Shown: positions 15,821 through 22,753 of the stretch, piece by piece
Numbering within the stretch: the stretch's first letter is position 1
Layout of the letters: each line of letters begins with the position of its first letter
Origin: a virus
IMG/VR virus record: IMGVR_UViG_3300042380_001025
Coordinates: 1-24,261 of that record
DNA: 24,261 nt
Strand: one strand, 5' to 3'
Notes under the pieces: generated by a model
Told to the model about the DNA's origin: nothing
The model's input: the letters and a program-made list of their open reading frames with translations, nothing else
Databases searched by the model: none
Translations under genes and position numbers: made by a program

Positions 15821-17503
15821 GTGGCCATGGTTCCGGGCGCACGTAGCTCCGAGATCAGTCGGGGATACCCAAGCGCGGGTCTGCATACGCTGTGGGATCT
15901 TGGGCGCCCAACGTTTTATGCGCCAACGAGTGATGTTGCCGCGATCAATGCGCAAGTTGGCGCAATCACCTTTGGCCAGCCCTCGCCAGAGGCGTTTGCA
16001 ATCATAGGTGGAGCTCAGGCGGGTGCGTTCTCGTTCGACTTCTACTACAGAATTTATCTGCAGCCCTCTCGAATCGAGTTTGGCAATCTCGTCATCCCGA
16101 CGACGCGGACAGTGGATGTCTGGAACGCTTATCCGAGCGCAGTAACGATTGATCAGCTCGATGGCGATACCGAGGGACTCGATCTTGGATTCATGCCGCC
16201 GACGGTCATGCGGGGACTCGCCTATGTGACGTACGACGTGACCGCAACACTCGATGGACCGAGTTTCGTCGATACGTTGCTCACGCTGCATTTCTCACTT
16301 GGTGGTACGCGTGATCTTGCCGTGAGCTACGGGCGAGTGCTCGTGTTGGCGACACTCCATGAGTGGCGAAGCGGGTTCCTCGAGAGGCTCGAGTGGTTGA
16401 CCGATGTGTCGATCGCACGGGATGGGTCAGAGCAACGCGTGGCGTTGCGTGCGCAACCTCGGCGCTCGTTTGAGTTTGATGTGCTCGAGTACGGAAATCG
16501 CGGCGCGCTCGATCTACTGCTTAACGCGTGGCAGTCACGGGTATATGCCGTACCGGTATGGACAGATAAATCGCGCCTATCAGCGACCCTGAGTGCAGGG
16601 GCGACCAGCATTGCGACCAGTACGACGGATCTCGACTATCACACCGGTGGACTCGTCGTGGTCGGCAATACGGCTGGCGCAACAGAGGCGCTTGAGATCC
16701 TCTCGCTTACAGCGAATACGTTGACGCTAAAGCGGCCGGTGATCGGCAACTGGCCCGCAGGCTCGTGGATCGCTCCGGCGCGACTTGCGCGGTTGCCAGC
16801 CTCGCAGACCGTCACCCGACCGACCGCGGCGATGTCGCAGGCCAAACTTCGATTCGAACTCGACGATCTCGTACTGCCGGTGACAGCGACGAGTTCGGCA
16901 GTGCAGTACCGCGGCTACGACACGTTGCTGCGCTATCCCAACCGGGTTGAGGACGTGACGGTGGAGTATCAGCGGATTACCGATGTGCTCGACTATCAAA
17001 CGGGCTCCCCGATCGTGACCGATACGCCAAATCGTCCCTTCATTGTGCGCCGGTATGAGTTTTTACTCGTTGATCGAAGCGATATCACGGCGATGCGTCG
17101 CTGGCTTTTGGCCCGCGCCGGCCGGCAGGTACCCGTCTGGGTACCGACCTGGGAGCGCGGTGTTGAAATCGCTGCTGCGTTTGCATCGGATGCGACAGAG
17201 ATCTTCGTCGAGTCGCGCAGCTTCTCGACGTATTACACGGCGATGCCGGGGCGAGCGGATATCGCGTTCCTACACAACGATGGATCATGGGCGCTGCGAC
17301 AGATCACTGCCTTCGAGTATGTCGACGGCGTCGTGGAGCGCATGCGTCTTAACGCTGCGCTCGGGCGGCCCGGGTCAGCGGCGGATTTCAAGATCGTGTG
17401 TTTCCTGGAACTTGCTCGGCTCGAGAGTGATGCGATCGAGATCTCTTTCGAGACCGACCAAATAGCCCGCGTGAGTGTGCCGCTCAGGAGTATCAGCGCG
17501 TGA
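15821..17503 (+). CDS. Tail-tip protein with an internal duplication (DUF2460/gpM-like repeats)
   Basis: A 560-residue protein between the tail proteins and the gpL-like gene. Residues about 213-348 and 410-545 look like two copies of one domain: RRSFEFDVLEYGN...LNAWQSRVYAVPVW in the first and RRYEFLLVDRSDITAMRRWLLARAGRQVPVW in the second, each followed by a strand-rich part and ending FELDD or SFETD. The pattern (a basic/aromatic strand, a helix, then V-P-V-W) recalls DUF2460-type tail-tip proteins that link tail end and hub. The first 210 residues are separate and strand-rich (PTTRTVDVWNAYPSAVTI). The GTG start lies immediately after the preceding stop, with AAGGTGG five bases before it; ATG at 15827 is an alternative. 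Function in the tip is inferred. Confidence 0.65.
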   Translation: MAMVPGARSSEISRGYPSAGLHTLWDLGRPTFYAPTSDVAAINAQVGAITFGQPSPEAFAIIGGAQAGAFSFDFYYRIYLQPSRIEFGNLVIPTTRTVDVWNAYPSAVTIDQLDGDTEGLDLGFMPPTVMRGLAYVTYDVTATLDGPSFVDTLLTLHFSLGGTRDLAVSYGRVLVLATLHEWRSGFLERLEWLTDVSIARDGSEQRVALRAQPRRSFEFDVLEYGNRGALDLLLNAWQSRVYAVPVWTDKSRLSATLSAGATSIATSTTDLDYHTGGLVVVGNTAGATEALEILSLTANTLTLKRPVIGNWPAGSWIAPARLARLPASQTVTRPTAAMSQAKLRFELDDLVLPVTATSSAVQYRGYDTLLRYPNRVEDVTVEYQRITDVLDYQTGSPIVTDTPNRPFIVRRYEFLLVDRSDITAMRRWLLARAGRQVPVWVPTWERGVEIAAAFASDATEIFVESRSFSTYYTAMPGRADIAFLHNDGSWALRQITAFEYVDGVVERMRLNAALGRPGSAADFKIVCFLELARLESDAIEISFETDQIARVSVPLRSISA

Positions 17504-18303
17504 GTTACGCGAGCCTTGAGGCGAGTACTCACGCAGGAAAACCCGTCGAGCTGTACCGATTCGCACTCGGAACCTCCGTATGGCGCTATACGTCTGCCCA
17601 AAGCGCGATCACCCATGGTGGTGAGAGTTATAGTCCGGCGCCCATTCGACGCTCCGAGATTGAGCAGACGCAGGAGTTTGGGCGCGCGATGCTCACGGTC
17701 GAGGCAGCGCTGACCCTCGGCGTTGCAGAAACCTTTATCGCGACTCCCCCCGATGGGGTGCTTTCACTCACGGTGTTTCGTGGGCACTTGGGCGATCTTG
17801 ATAACGAAATCATCACATGGTGGAAGGGCCGCGTGGTGACCGTGATCTTCGGTAACGCCACCGCAACTCTGCGATGCGAACCGATTTTCACCACCCTCAA
17901 GCGTTCCGGTCGACGAGCAAACTATCAGCTCAACTGCCGACATCCGCTTTACCACTCCGGCTGCAAGGTCAATGCAGCCGACTACAAGTCAACGGGCTTC
18001 ATTGAGAGCGTGGTCGGGCTGGAGGTGACCTCTGCCGTGGTGCTCTCGAAGCCAAGCGGATGGTTCGTCGGTGGGCGGTTTGCCGCTGCCGGGGCGCAGC
18101 GCCTCATTATTGCGAGTTCAGGTAACGCAATCACGCTCTCTGCACCGATCCCTTTGCTCGCCGCTGGAGTCGCCTTTGAGGCCTATCCGGGTTGCGATCA
18201 CACACTCGCTACCTGCACGGCTAAGTTCTACAACCATCTGAACTTCGGCGGCTTCCCGTATATCCCTGTTAAAAACCCCTTCGCAGGGGATGCACTCGTC
18301 TGA
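17500..18303 (+). CDS. DUF2163/BR0599 tail-tip protein (gpL-like, possible Fe-S cluster)
   Basis: A 267-residue protein of the DUF2163 plus phage BR0599 type, the counterpart of lambda gpL in the tail tip. The N-terminal half (VELYRFALGTSVWRYTSAQSAITHGGESYSPAPIRRSEIEQ) is the DUF2163 strand pattern. The C-terminal half carries paired cysteines: C146 and C155 (C-x8-C), then C232 and C239 (C-x6-C). From memory, lambda gpL binds a 4Fe-4S cluster through cysteines with the same pair spacings, so a cluster here is plausible. The GTG start overlaps the preceding stop as GTGA with CAGGAG nine bases upstream. It would sit between the tip protein before it and the hub encoded after it. Confidence 0.85.
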   Translation: MSYASLEASTHAGKPVELYRFALGTSVWRYTSAQSAITHGGESYSPAPIRRSEIEQTQEFGRAMLTVEAALTLGVAETFIATPPDGVLSLTVFRGHLGDLDNEIITWWKGRVVTVIFGNATATLRCEPIFTTLKRSGRRANYQLNCRHPLYHSGCKVNAADYKSTGFIESVVGLEVTSAVVLSKPSGWFVGGRFAAAGAQRLIIASSGNAITLSAPIPLLAAGVAFEAYPGCDHTLATCTAKFYNHLNFGGFPYIPVKNPFAGDALV

Positions 18304-18312
18304 GGTTTTGCG

Positions 18313-18543
18313 ATGTGGCAGCAGCTCATTGTGTGGGTCATCACGACTGCGCTCTCCTCACTGCTTGCCCCGCGCCCAAAAGTTACCACTCCAAAGCCCG
18401 GCGAAGTGGAAGCGCCGATTGCCGCCACCGACAGCCCCATTCCCGTGCTCTTTGGCACCCGAGTCATCAAACAGCCGAACTGCGTGTGGTTTGGCGATGT
18501 TCGTACGACCCCGATCAAGAGCTCGGGTGGAGGCAAGAAGTGA
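18313..18543 (+). CDS. Short tail-hub N-terminal-type protein
   Basis: A 76-residue protein starting with a hydrophobic segment (MWQQLIVWVITTALSSLLAP), then a proline-rich linker and TDSPIPVLFGTRVIKQPNCVWFGDVRTTPIKSSGGGKK. The IPVLFGT...VWFGD pattern is the one found at the N-terminus of large tail hub/TipJ proteins (IPRVYGT..V..W in gene transfer agent gp15-type hubs). The hub gene downstream starts MGSKGGSVTVGYRYYAG, the segment that follows this pattern in unsplit homologues as I remember them. I therefore read this as a detached N-terminal piece of the hub. It overlaps the next gene by four bases (GTGA). The hydrophobic start may insert in the membrane or be a buried hub helix. Confidence 0.6.
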   Translation: MWQQLIVWVITTALSSLLAPRPKVTTPKPGEVEAPIAATDSPIPVLFGTRVIKQPNCVWFGDVRTTPIKSSGGGKK

Positions 18544-18749
18544 TCGCAACCCATCAAGACGCCAAGGCGCTCGGGTACTGCAACTCGGGGATGCGTCAGT
18601 GGTTTCCGCGGGAAGGGGTGACGTTTGAGATGTTTCGCGCTCAGGGTGTATCGACCGCCTGGTTGCGATCGACCGGGGATGCCATGGCGATCCGCTTTGC
18701 AGACTTTATTGAACATCGAGCCGCGCGCGAGGTAATCGATGGGCAGTAA
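18540..18749 (+). CDS. Small phage protein inserted in the tail-hub locus
   Basis: A 69-residue protein (ATHQDAKALGYCNSGMRQWFPREGVTFEMFRAQGVSTAWLRSTGDAMAIRFADFIEH). It resembles a recurring family of short phage proteins with the pattern H-x-x-A-x-G-Y-C-x-x-G-x-R-x-W-F then G-D-A, seen beside tail hub genes in proteobacterial phages. The function is not known. The start is GTG at 18540, overlapping the preceding stop, with GGTGGAGG at 18526-18533 six bases upstream; a longer upstream extension in this frame has no such support. It overlaps the hub gene by 11 bases. The coding frame differs from both flanking genes, while those two share a frame with each other. Confidence 0.7.
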   Translation: MIATHQDAKALGYCNSGMRQWFPREGVTFEMFRAQGVSTAWLRSTGDAMAIRFADFIEHRAAREVIDGQ

Positions 18750-20952
18750 GGGCGGTAGTGTCACCGTCGGCTACCGCTATTACGCTGGCATGCACTTGGC
18801 GCTCTGTCATGGGCCGATCGATTCGCTAAACAAAATCGTCGTTGGTGAGCGAGTCGCGTGGTCAGGGGCGCAGCCGAGTAGCGGTCAAATCACGATCAAC
18901 CAGCCAGAACTCTTCGGTGGAGATGATCGTGAAGGCGGCATCGTCGGCGCAGTGGATCTCGTGATGGGCGATGCGAGCGATGGACAGAACGACTACCTTG
19001 TCTCGCAGCTTGGCGCCACGGTACCGGCCTTTCGCGGGGTAGTCTCGCTCATTCTGCGACAGCCTCAGCTCTCTGCGCTCAATCCCTATATCAAGCCGTG
19101 GAGTGCAGAACTCACACGCATCATTCGGCGATCGGATGGCTCACCCCAGTGGTACTCCACCAAGGCGGCGATCAACGGCGATATGAACCCAGCGCACGTC
19201 ATTCACGAGTGCCTGACTGATCGCGTCTGGGGCCGCGGGTATGGGCTCTCGGATATCGATGACACAGCCTTCCGCGCCGCAGCCGATACGCTCTATACGG
19301 AAGGTTTTGGCATCTCGCTGCTGTGGGATCAGTCGCAAGATATTGATGCGCTGATCGAGCGCGTGCTGCAGCACATCGACGGCTCGCTTTACGTGAGCCC
19401 ACGCACGGGGCTCTTCACGCTCAAGCTCACTCGCGACGACTACGATATCGCGATGATTCCGACTCTCGATGAGTCGAATGTTCTCGCGCTCGAATCCTTC
19501 GAGCGGACTCTTCCAGAGGAGCTCGTCAACCAAGTCACGCTTTCTTATCACGACCGTGATACTGATAAGAGTGTTTCGATTGCGGTGCAGGACATCGCGG
19601 GGATTGAGCGTAACTTTGGCGAGGTCAAAGACGCCAAGGTGAGTTATGAGGGCGTGGCAAACGGCGCGCTGGCAGCACGTCTGGCGATGCGCGATTTACG
19701 GCAGCTCTCCTCAACGCTCGCCAAAGTGACGCTCGTTGCGAACCGCGCAGCAGCCTCGCTCAACATTGGCGATGTGTTCACACTCGCATGGCCCGAATTG
19801 CAGATCCAGCAGATCGTCTGTCGTGTTGTGCAGATCAGTTTCGGAACGCTCACGGACGGTCGTGTTCGTATCACCTGTATCGAGGATGTGTTTGGATTGC
19901 CGCAGGCTGTGTACTTCGCGCCAGCGACAAGCGGATGGGTCGATCCGCGGCAGGCGCCCGTCGCGGCACCAAATGCAGCGGTCGGGGAGTTGCCGTACTG
20001 GACGCTGATTCGCGAGATCACCGGAGAGTCGACGACGGCGCAGAGTGAGATTAATCCGTTGGGCGGCGTGCTGACGGTGTACTCCCCGCGCCCGTCCGCG
20101 CCTGCCATCAACTACACCGTCATGACCCGACAGGGCTCTGCCGCATTCGCCAAGGTCGGTGCGGGTGATTTCGCGCCCTCAGGGTTGCTCGTCAATGCCA
20201 TCGGGCAAACCGAGACGGCGTTGACGCTCACCAACCGAGTGGATCTGGATCTCGTTCAGTTGAACAGCTACGCGATGATTGATCAGGAGTTCGTCGCCGT
20301 GAGAGCGATCAACGTCAGCACTGGTGCAGTGACGGTGGATCGCGGCGTGCTCGATACCGTGCCGGCTGCCCATGCAGCCGGTGCGCGAATGACCTTCATC
20401 GAGGGCGCGCAGTTTTTCACGAACTCTCAGTATCTCGAAGGCGAGAGCCTGCAAGCCAAGGTGCTGCCCTCGACAGGGATCGGAACCTTCGCCGAAGGGT
20501 CTGCGACGGCCTTGAACTACACGTTCGCCAAACGACAGATCCGGCCGTATCCACCCGGGCGCGTACGGGCAAACGGCTCTGACTACAGCGTGAGCTTCAT
20601 TACCGGAGCCGTGACCGTGTCTTGGGCTCATCGAAGCCGCTTGCTGCAGACGGCATACCTCGTAACGCAGAGCGAGTCGAGTATCGGTCCTGAAACCGGA
20701 ACGACCTACACCGTGCGTATCTACGGCGAAGCGGGGAGCCTGCGGCATACGGAGTCGGGTCTCACCGGTACGAGTTGGACTTACCCGATCGCCACGGAGG
20801 TCAGCGAGAGCGGCCTTGGGCGCTCGAACGAGTCGCTCCTCATCAAGCTCGAGGCGGTGCGCGACGGCCATACGAGTTGGCAGGCTCAACAAATTTCGAT
20901 CCCGGAGTGTCGCGGCTACGGGATGTTCTACGGCGCAACGTACGGAGAATGA
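18739..20952 (+). CDS. Tail hub / host specificity protein (TipJ, gpJ-like)
   Basis: A 737-residue tail-tip protein, the probable counterpart of lambda gpJ and the largest tip component. It begins GSKGGSVTVGYRYYAGMHLALCHGPIDSLNKIVVGE, the usual hub opening. Residues about 150-260 contain the phage-tail_3/TipJ signature: NPAHVIHECLTDRVWGRGYG, then a helix pair (SQDIDALIERVLQHIDGSLYVSPRTGLFTLKLTRDDYD). The middle (LPEELVNQVTLSYHDRD..., NRAAASLNIGDVFTLAW) belongs to the hub beta-sandwich. The last 300 residues are Ig/fibronectin-like strands, including YSVSFITGAVTVSWAHRSR, and may contact the receptor. GAGG at 18729-18732 sets the ATG start. It is shorter than lambda gpJ (over 1100 residues). 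Confidence 0.88.
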   Translation: MGSKGGSVTVGYRYYAGMHLALCHGPIDSLNKIVVGERVAWSGAQPSSGQITINQPELFGGDDREGGIVGAVDLVMGDASDGQNDYLVSQLGATVPAFRGVVSLILRQPQLSALNPYIKPWSAELTRIIRRSDGSPQWYSTKAAINGDMNPAHVIHECLTDRVWGRGYGLSDIDDTAFRAAADTLYTEGFGISLLWDQSQDIDALIERVLQHIDGSLYVSPRTGLFTLKLTRDDYDIAMIPTLDESNVLALESFERTLPEELVNQVTLSYHDRDTDKSVSIAVQDIAGIERNFGEVKDAKVSYEGVANGALAARLAMRDLRQLSSTLAKVTLVANRAAASLNIGDVFTLAWPELQIQQIVCRVVQISFGTLTDGRVRITCIEDVFGLPQAVYFAPATSGWVDPRQAPVAAPNAAVGELPYWTLIREITGESTTAQSEINPLGGVLTVYSPRPSAPAINYTVMTRQGSAAFAKVGAGDFAPSGLLVNAIGQTETALTLTNRVDLDLVQLNSYAMIDQEFVAVRAINVSTGAVTVDRGVLDTVPAAHAAGARMTFIEGAQFFTNSQYLEGESLQAKVLPSTGIGTFAEGSATALNYTFAKRQIRPYPPGRVRANGSDYSVSFITGAVTVSWAHRSRLLQTAYLVTQSESSIGPETGTTYTVRIYGEAGSLRHTESGLTGTSWTYPIATEVSESGLGRSNESLLIKLEAVRDGHTSWQAQQISIPECRGYGMFYGATYGE

Positions 20953-20953
20953 G

Positions 20954-21307
20954 ATGGCAGCATCGACCGGCCCCAATCTTGGCGTGAGTTATGGCTGGAG
21001 CTTTCGCGAGTCCGGTTGGAACAGTGGCATGGACACCAACCTGAAGTTGCTGGATGCGATCTTGCAGCTCTCGGTGAAGTCTCGCGCCTTGGCGACGCCC
21101 CCAGCATCTCCGGCTAACGGAGATCGGTACATCGTCGCTGCGAGTCCTACCGGTGCATGGGCCGGCAAGACCGGGCAGGTGGCCGTTCGCATCGAGGCTG
21201 CATGGTCATTCTTCGTTCCGAAAGTCGGCTGGACAGCCTTCATCGAGGACGAGAACGTGCTCAGTGCCTACAAGAGCGCCGGCTGGAGCACCGGTATCGC
21301 TATATAA
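20954..21307 (+). CDS. DUF2793 tail-tip/fibre-associated protein
   Basis: A 117-residue protein of the DUF2793 type, commonly encoded directly after phage tail hub genes. Marks are GVSYGWSFRESGWNSGMDTNLKLLDAILQLSVKS, then APPASPANGDRYIVAASPTGAWAGKTGQVAVRIEAAWSFFVPKVGW and a final YKSAGWSTG. These are strand repeats of a small carbohydrate-binding-like or fibre-attachment domain; the exact role is unknown. GGAG at 20944-20947 supports the ATG at 20954, two bases after the hub stop. Longer versions in the same frame begin inside the hub gene and are not supported. It is the last gene before the terminator. Confidence 0.82.
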   Translation: MAASTGPNLGVSYGWSFRESGWNSGMDTNLKLLDAILQLSVKSRALATPPASPANGDRYIVAASPTGAWAGKTGQVAVRIEAAWSFFVPKVGWTAFIEDENVLSAYKSAGWSTGIAI

Positions 21308-21332
21308 GAAGTTTCCGGAAATTGTTTTGTTG

Positions 21333-21361
21333 AACCCGCCCTTAAGGCGGGTTTTATTTTT
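21333..21361 (+). terminator. Rho-independent terminator between tail and lysis genes
   Basis: An eight-base-pair stem, AACCCGCC (21333-21340) with GGCGGGTT (21346-21353), around a five-base loop, followed by a T-rich tract (TTATTTTT). It lies 26 bases after the DUF2793 stop. The next gene begins only 13 bases past it, so lysis transcription must read through it or be antiterminated, unless there is a start inside this element. Confidence 0.88.
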
Positions 21362-21373
21362 GGGAGACAGTGC

Positions 21374-21673
21374 ATGAACGATGTTCAGATTCGCCCTCGT
21401 GACGATAGTCCGCTCGTACTTCGCGCCGAGGATCTTGATGAGCTTCTTGCCCGTGCCGCACAGCGCGGTGCAGAGCATGCGCTCGCTTCGCTTGGCTTGG
21501 AGAACGGGCACGCTGCGGAAGACATTCGCGATCTGCGGAGCCTCATTGACTCGTGGCGCGAGGCGCGTCGTACGGCGTGGCAGACGGTGATCAAGGTGGT
21601 GACGACGGGCATCTTGGCGGCGCTTCTGGTGGGCGCAGCGATCAAGTTTCGTCTGATGGGAGAGCCACAATGA
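21374..21673 (+). CDS. DUF6127 family membrane protein
   Basis: A 99-residue protein that resembles the DUF6127 family, found in phage lysis regions. Residues 15-65 form a charged amphipathic helix region (AEDLDELLARAAQRGAEHALASLGLE and DIRDLRSLIDSWREARRTAW). Residues about 70-92 (QTVIKVVTTGILAALLVGAAIKF) are one hydrophobic membrane span close to the C-terminus. That makes it a candidate holin partner or antiholin-like protein, but no function is proven. GGGAG at 21362-21366 lies seven bases before the ATG, inside the foot of the terminator. Its stop overlaps the following ATG (ATGA), implying coupled translation. Confidence 0.72.
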   Translation: MNDVQIRPRDDSPLVLRAEDLDELLARAAQRGAEHALASLGLENGHAAEDIRDLRSLIDSWREARRTAWQTVIKVVTTGILAALLVGAAIKFRLMGEPQ

Positions 21674-22146
21674 TCGAGACACTCCTGGGCGGTGCATTAG
21701 GGGGTGCTTTTCGCCTGGCTCCCGAGGTCCTGAAATGGTTCGACCGCCAAGGAGAGCGTGGCCACGAGTTGGCCATGCAGGACAAGGCGCTCGAGTTTGA
21801 GAAACTTCGTGGTGCTCAACGCATGTCCGAGATCGGAGCAGCTGCCGATGGCGCATGGAATACAGGCGCAATCGAAAATCTTCGCGATGCTGTGCGCACT
21901 CAGGGTGAAAAAACTGGGGTTGCCTGGGCCGATGCACTTTCCAGCACAGTTCGCCCAGTGATCACCTATTGGTTCATGGCGCTGTATTGCGCGGCGAAGA
22001 CGGCAGCATTCGCGGCGGCTTTGTCTGCCGGTGCTGACTGGGGTACGGCAGTTCTGCACGCCTGGACTGAAGCCGACCAGGCGCTGTGGGCCGGGGTCCT
22101 GAACTTTTGGTTCTTGGGCCGCGTGTTTGACAAGGTTCGGCCGTGA
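21670..22146 (+). CDS. Holin-like phage membrane protein
   Basis: A 158-residue protein that begins METLLGG-type (MIETLLGGALGGAFRLAPEVLKWFDRQGERGHELAMQDKALEFEKLRGAQRM), a pattern I know from proteins encoded just before lysozymes in proteobacterial prophages. Predicted membrane segments are about 95-118 (RPVITYWFMALYCAAKTAAFAAAL) and 137-152 (QALWAGVLNFWFLGRV), with an amphipathic N-terminal helix. It could form the inner-membrane holes that let the lysozyme out; many annotations call these proteins holins, although direct proof is rare. Start ATG 21670 overlaps the preceding stop; its own stop overlaps the lysozyme GTG. The upstream extension in this frame lies within the previous gene and is not supported. 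Confidence 0.68.
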   Translation: MIETLLGGALGGAFRLAPEVLKWFDRQGERGHELAMQDKALEFEKLRGAQRMSEIGAAADGAWNTGAIENLRDAVRTQGEKTGVAWADALSSTVRPVITYWFMALYCAAKTAAFAAALSAGADWGTAVLHAWTEADQALWAGVLNFWFLGRVFDKVRP

Positions 22147-22598
22147 TCGATGTTCCGCAAGCAGCTATCGACTTGGCTAAGCGCTTCGAGGGATTCTGCC
22201 GAGTGCCCAAGTCAGACCCTGATCGTGCTTATCCGTATGTCTGTCCGGCAGGGTTTTGGACCATTGGGTACGGTCATCTTTGCGATCCCAAGCATCCGCC
22301 AATAACCAGATTAGAGGGCGAGGCATATTTGGAGACCGACATGGGAGACGCTCTAAGAGCCGCACTGCGGTACTGTCCGGTACTGGCCTCTGAGCCAGAG
22401 GGGCGGCTTGCGGCCATTGTTGACTTCACCTTCAACCTCGGAGCCGGTCGGCTACAGACGTCAACGCTTAGGCGGCGGGTCAATCAACGGGACTGGACTG
22501 GAGCAGCGCAGGAGTTGCGTCGCTGGGTTTACGGTGGCGGCAGACTGCTGCGTGGATTGGTGCTTAGACGCGAGGCAGAGGCTGTCTTGATTGAATAA
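22143..22598 (+). CDS. Endolysin, GH24 lysozyme
   Basis: A 151-residue muramidase that hydrolyses the beta-1,4 bond between N-acetylmuramic acid and N-acetylglucosamine in the cell wall. The catalytic glutamate is E16 in KRFEGF. The substrate pocket motif is CPAGFWTIGYGH (34-45), giving an E16...C34-x5-T40 arrangement with Cys in place of the usual Asp, as in P1-type lysozymes. VDFTFNLGAG and GGGRLLRGLVLRREAE are the normal family end motifs. There is no signal or signal-anchor segment, so it needs a holin to leave the cytoplasm. GTG at 22143 overlaps the holin-like stop. No Rz/Rz1 spanin is visible downstream. Confidence 0.93.
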   Translation: MIDVPQAAIDLAKRFEGFCRVPKSDPDRAYPYVCPAGFWTIGYGHLCDPKHPPITRLEGEAYLETDMGDALRAALRYCPVLASEPEGRLAAIVDFTFNLGAGRLQTSTLRRRVNQRDWTGAAQELRRWVYGGGRLLRGLVLRREAEAVLIE

Positions 22599-22753
22599 GT
22601 TGATCTTGTTGTTGGTTTTCGGTCATCACCGGGCATTCGATCCCAATGGGTGGGCAGCAGGTTAAGGCTGATTGCAGTCGTTGAAACCTTGGTCGCCCGA
22701 GCCCATTTTTGAGCGGTTAAACTCATTTTTAGACAGCAATTGAGGTAAGTAGC
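22599..22753 (+). other. Spacer between lysozyme and decarboxylase genes
   Basis: No gene and no hairpin terminator is visible here. TTGAAA at 22681-22686 could be a -35 element for the decarboxylase gene, but I cannot pair it with a good -10. AGGTAAG some nine bases before the ATG at 22754 serves as ribosome binding site. This is where phage-like composition gives way to that of the next gene, so a boundary may lie here. Confidence 0.3.

Noticed and set aside
20179-20976. 265-residue minus-strand frame over the end of the tail hub gene
   Set aside because: It is antisense to the hub gene, with arginine-rich shadow composition and no recognisable domain.
21330-21360. Possible promoter overlapping the terminator (TTGAAC and TATTTT)
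   Set aside because: Spacing of 19 bases, both boxes weak, and the start of transcription would fall within the ribosome binding site of the next gene.
21206-21937. 243-residue minus-strand frame across the tail-lysis junction
   Set aside because: It runs antisense through parts of three genes and through the terminator; composition is that of a shadow.
239-22660. 12-base direct match TGGGTGGGCAGC near both ends of the window as an attachment-site repeat
   Set aside because: A match of this length is expected by chance between two places in 24 kb, one copy is inside a coding gene, and no integrase or tRNA is adjacent.
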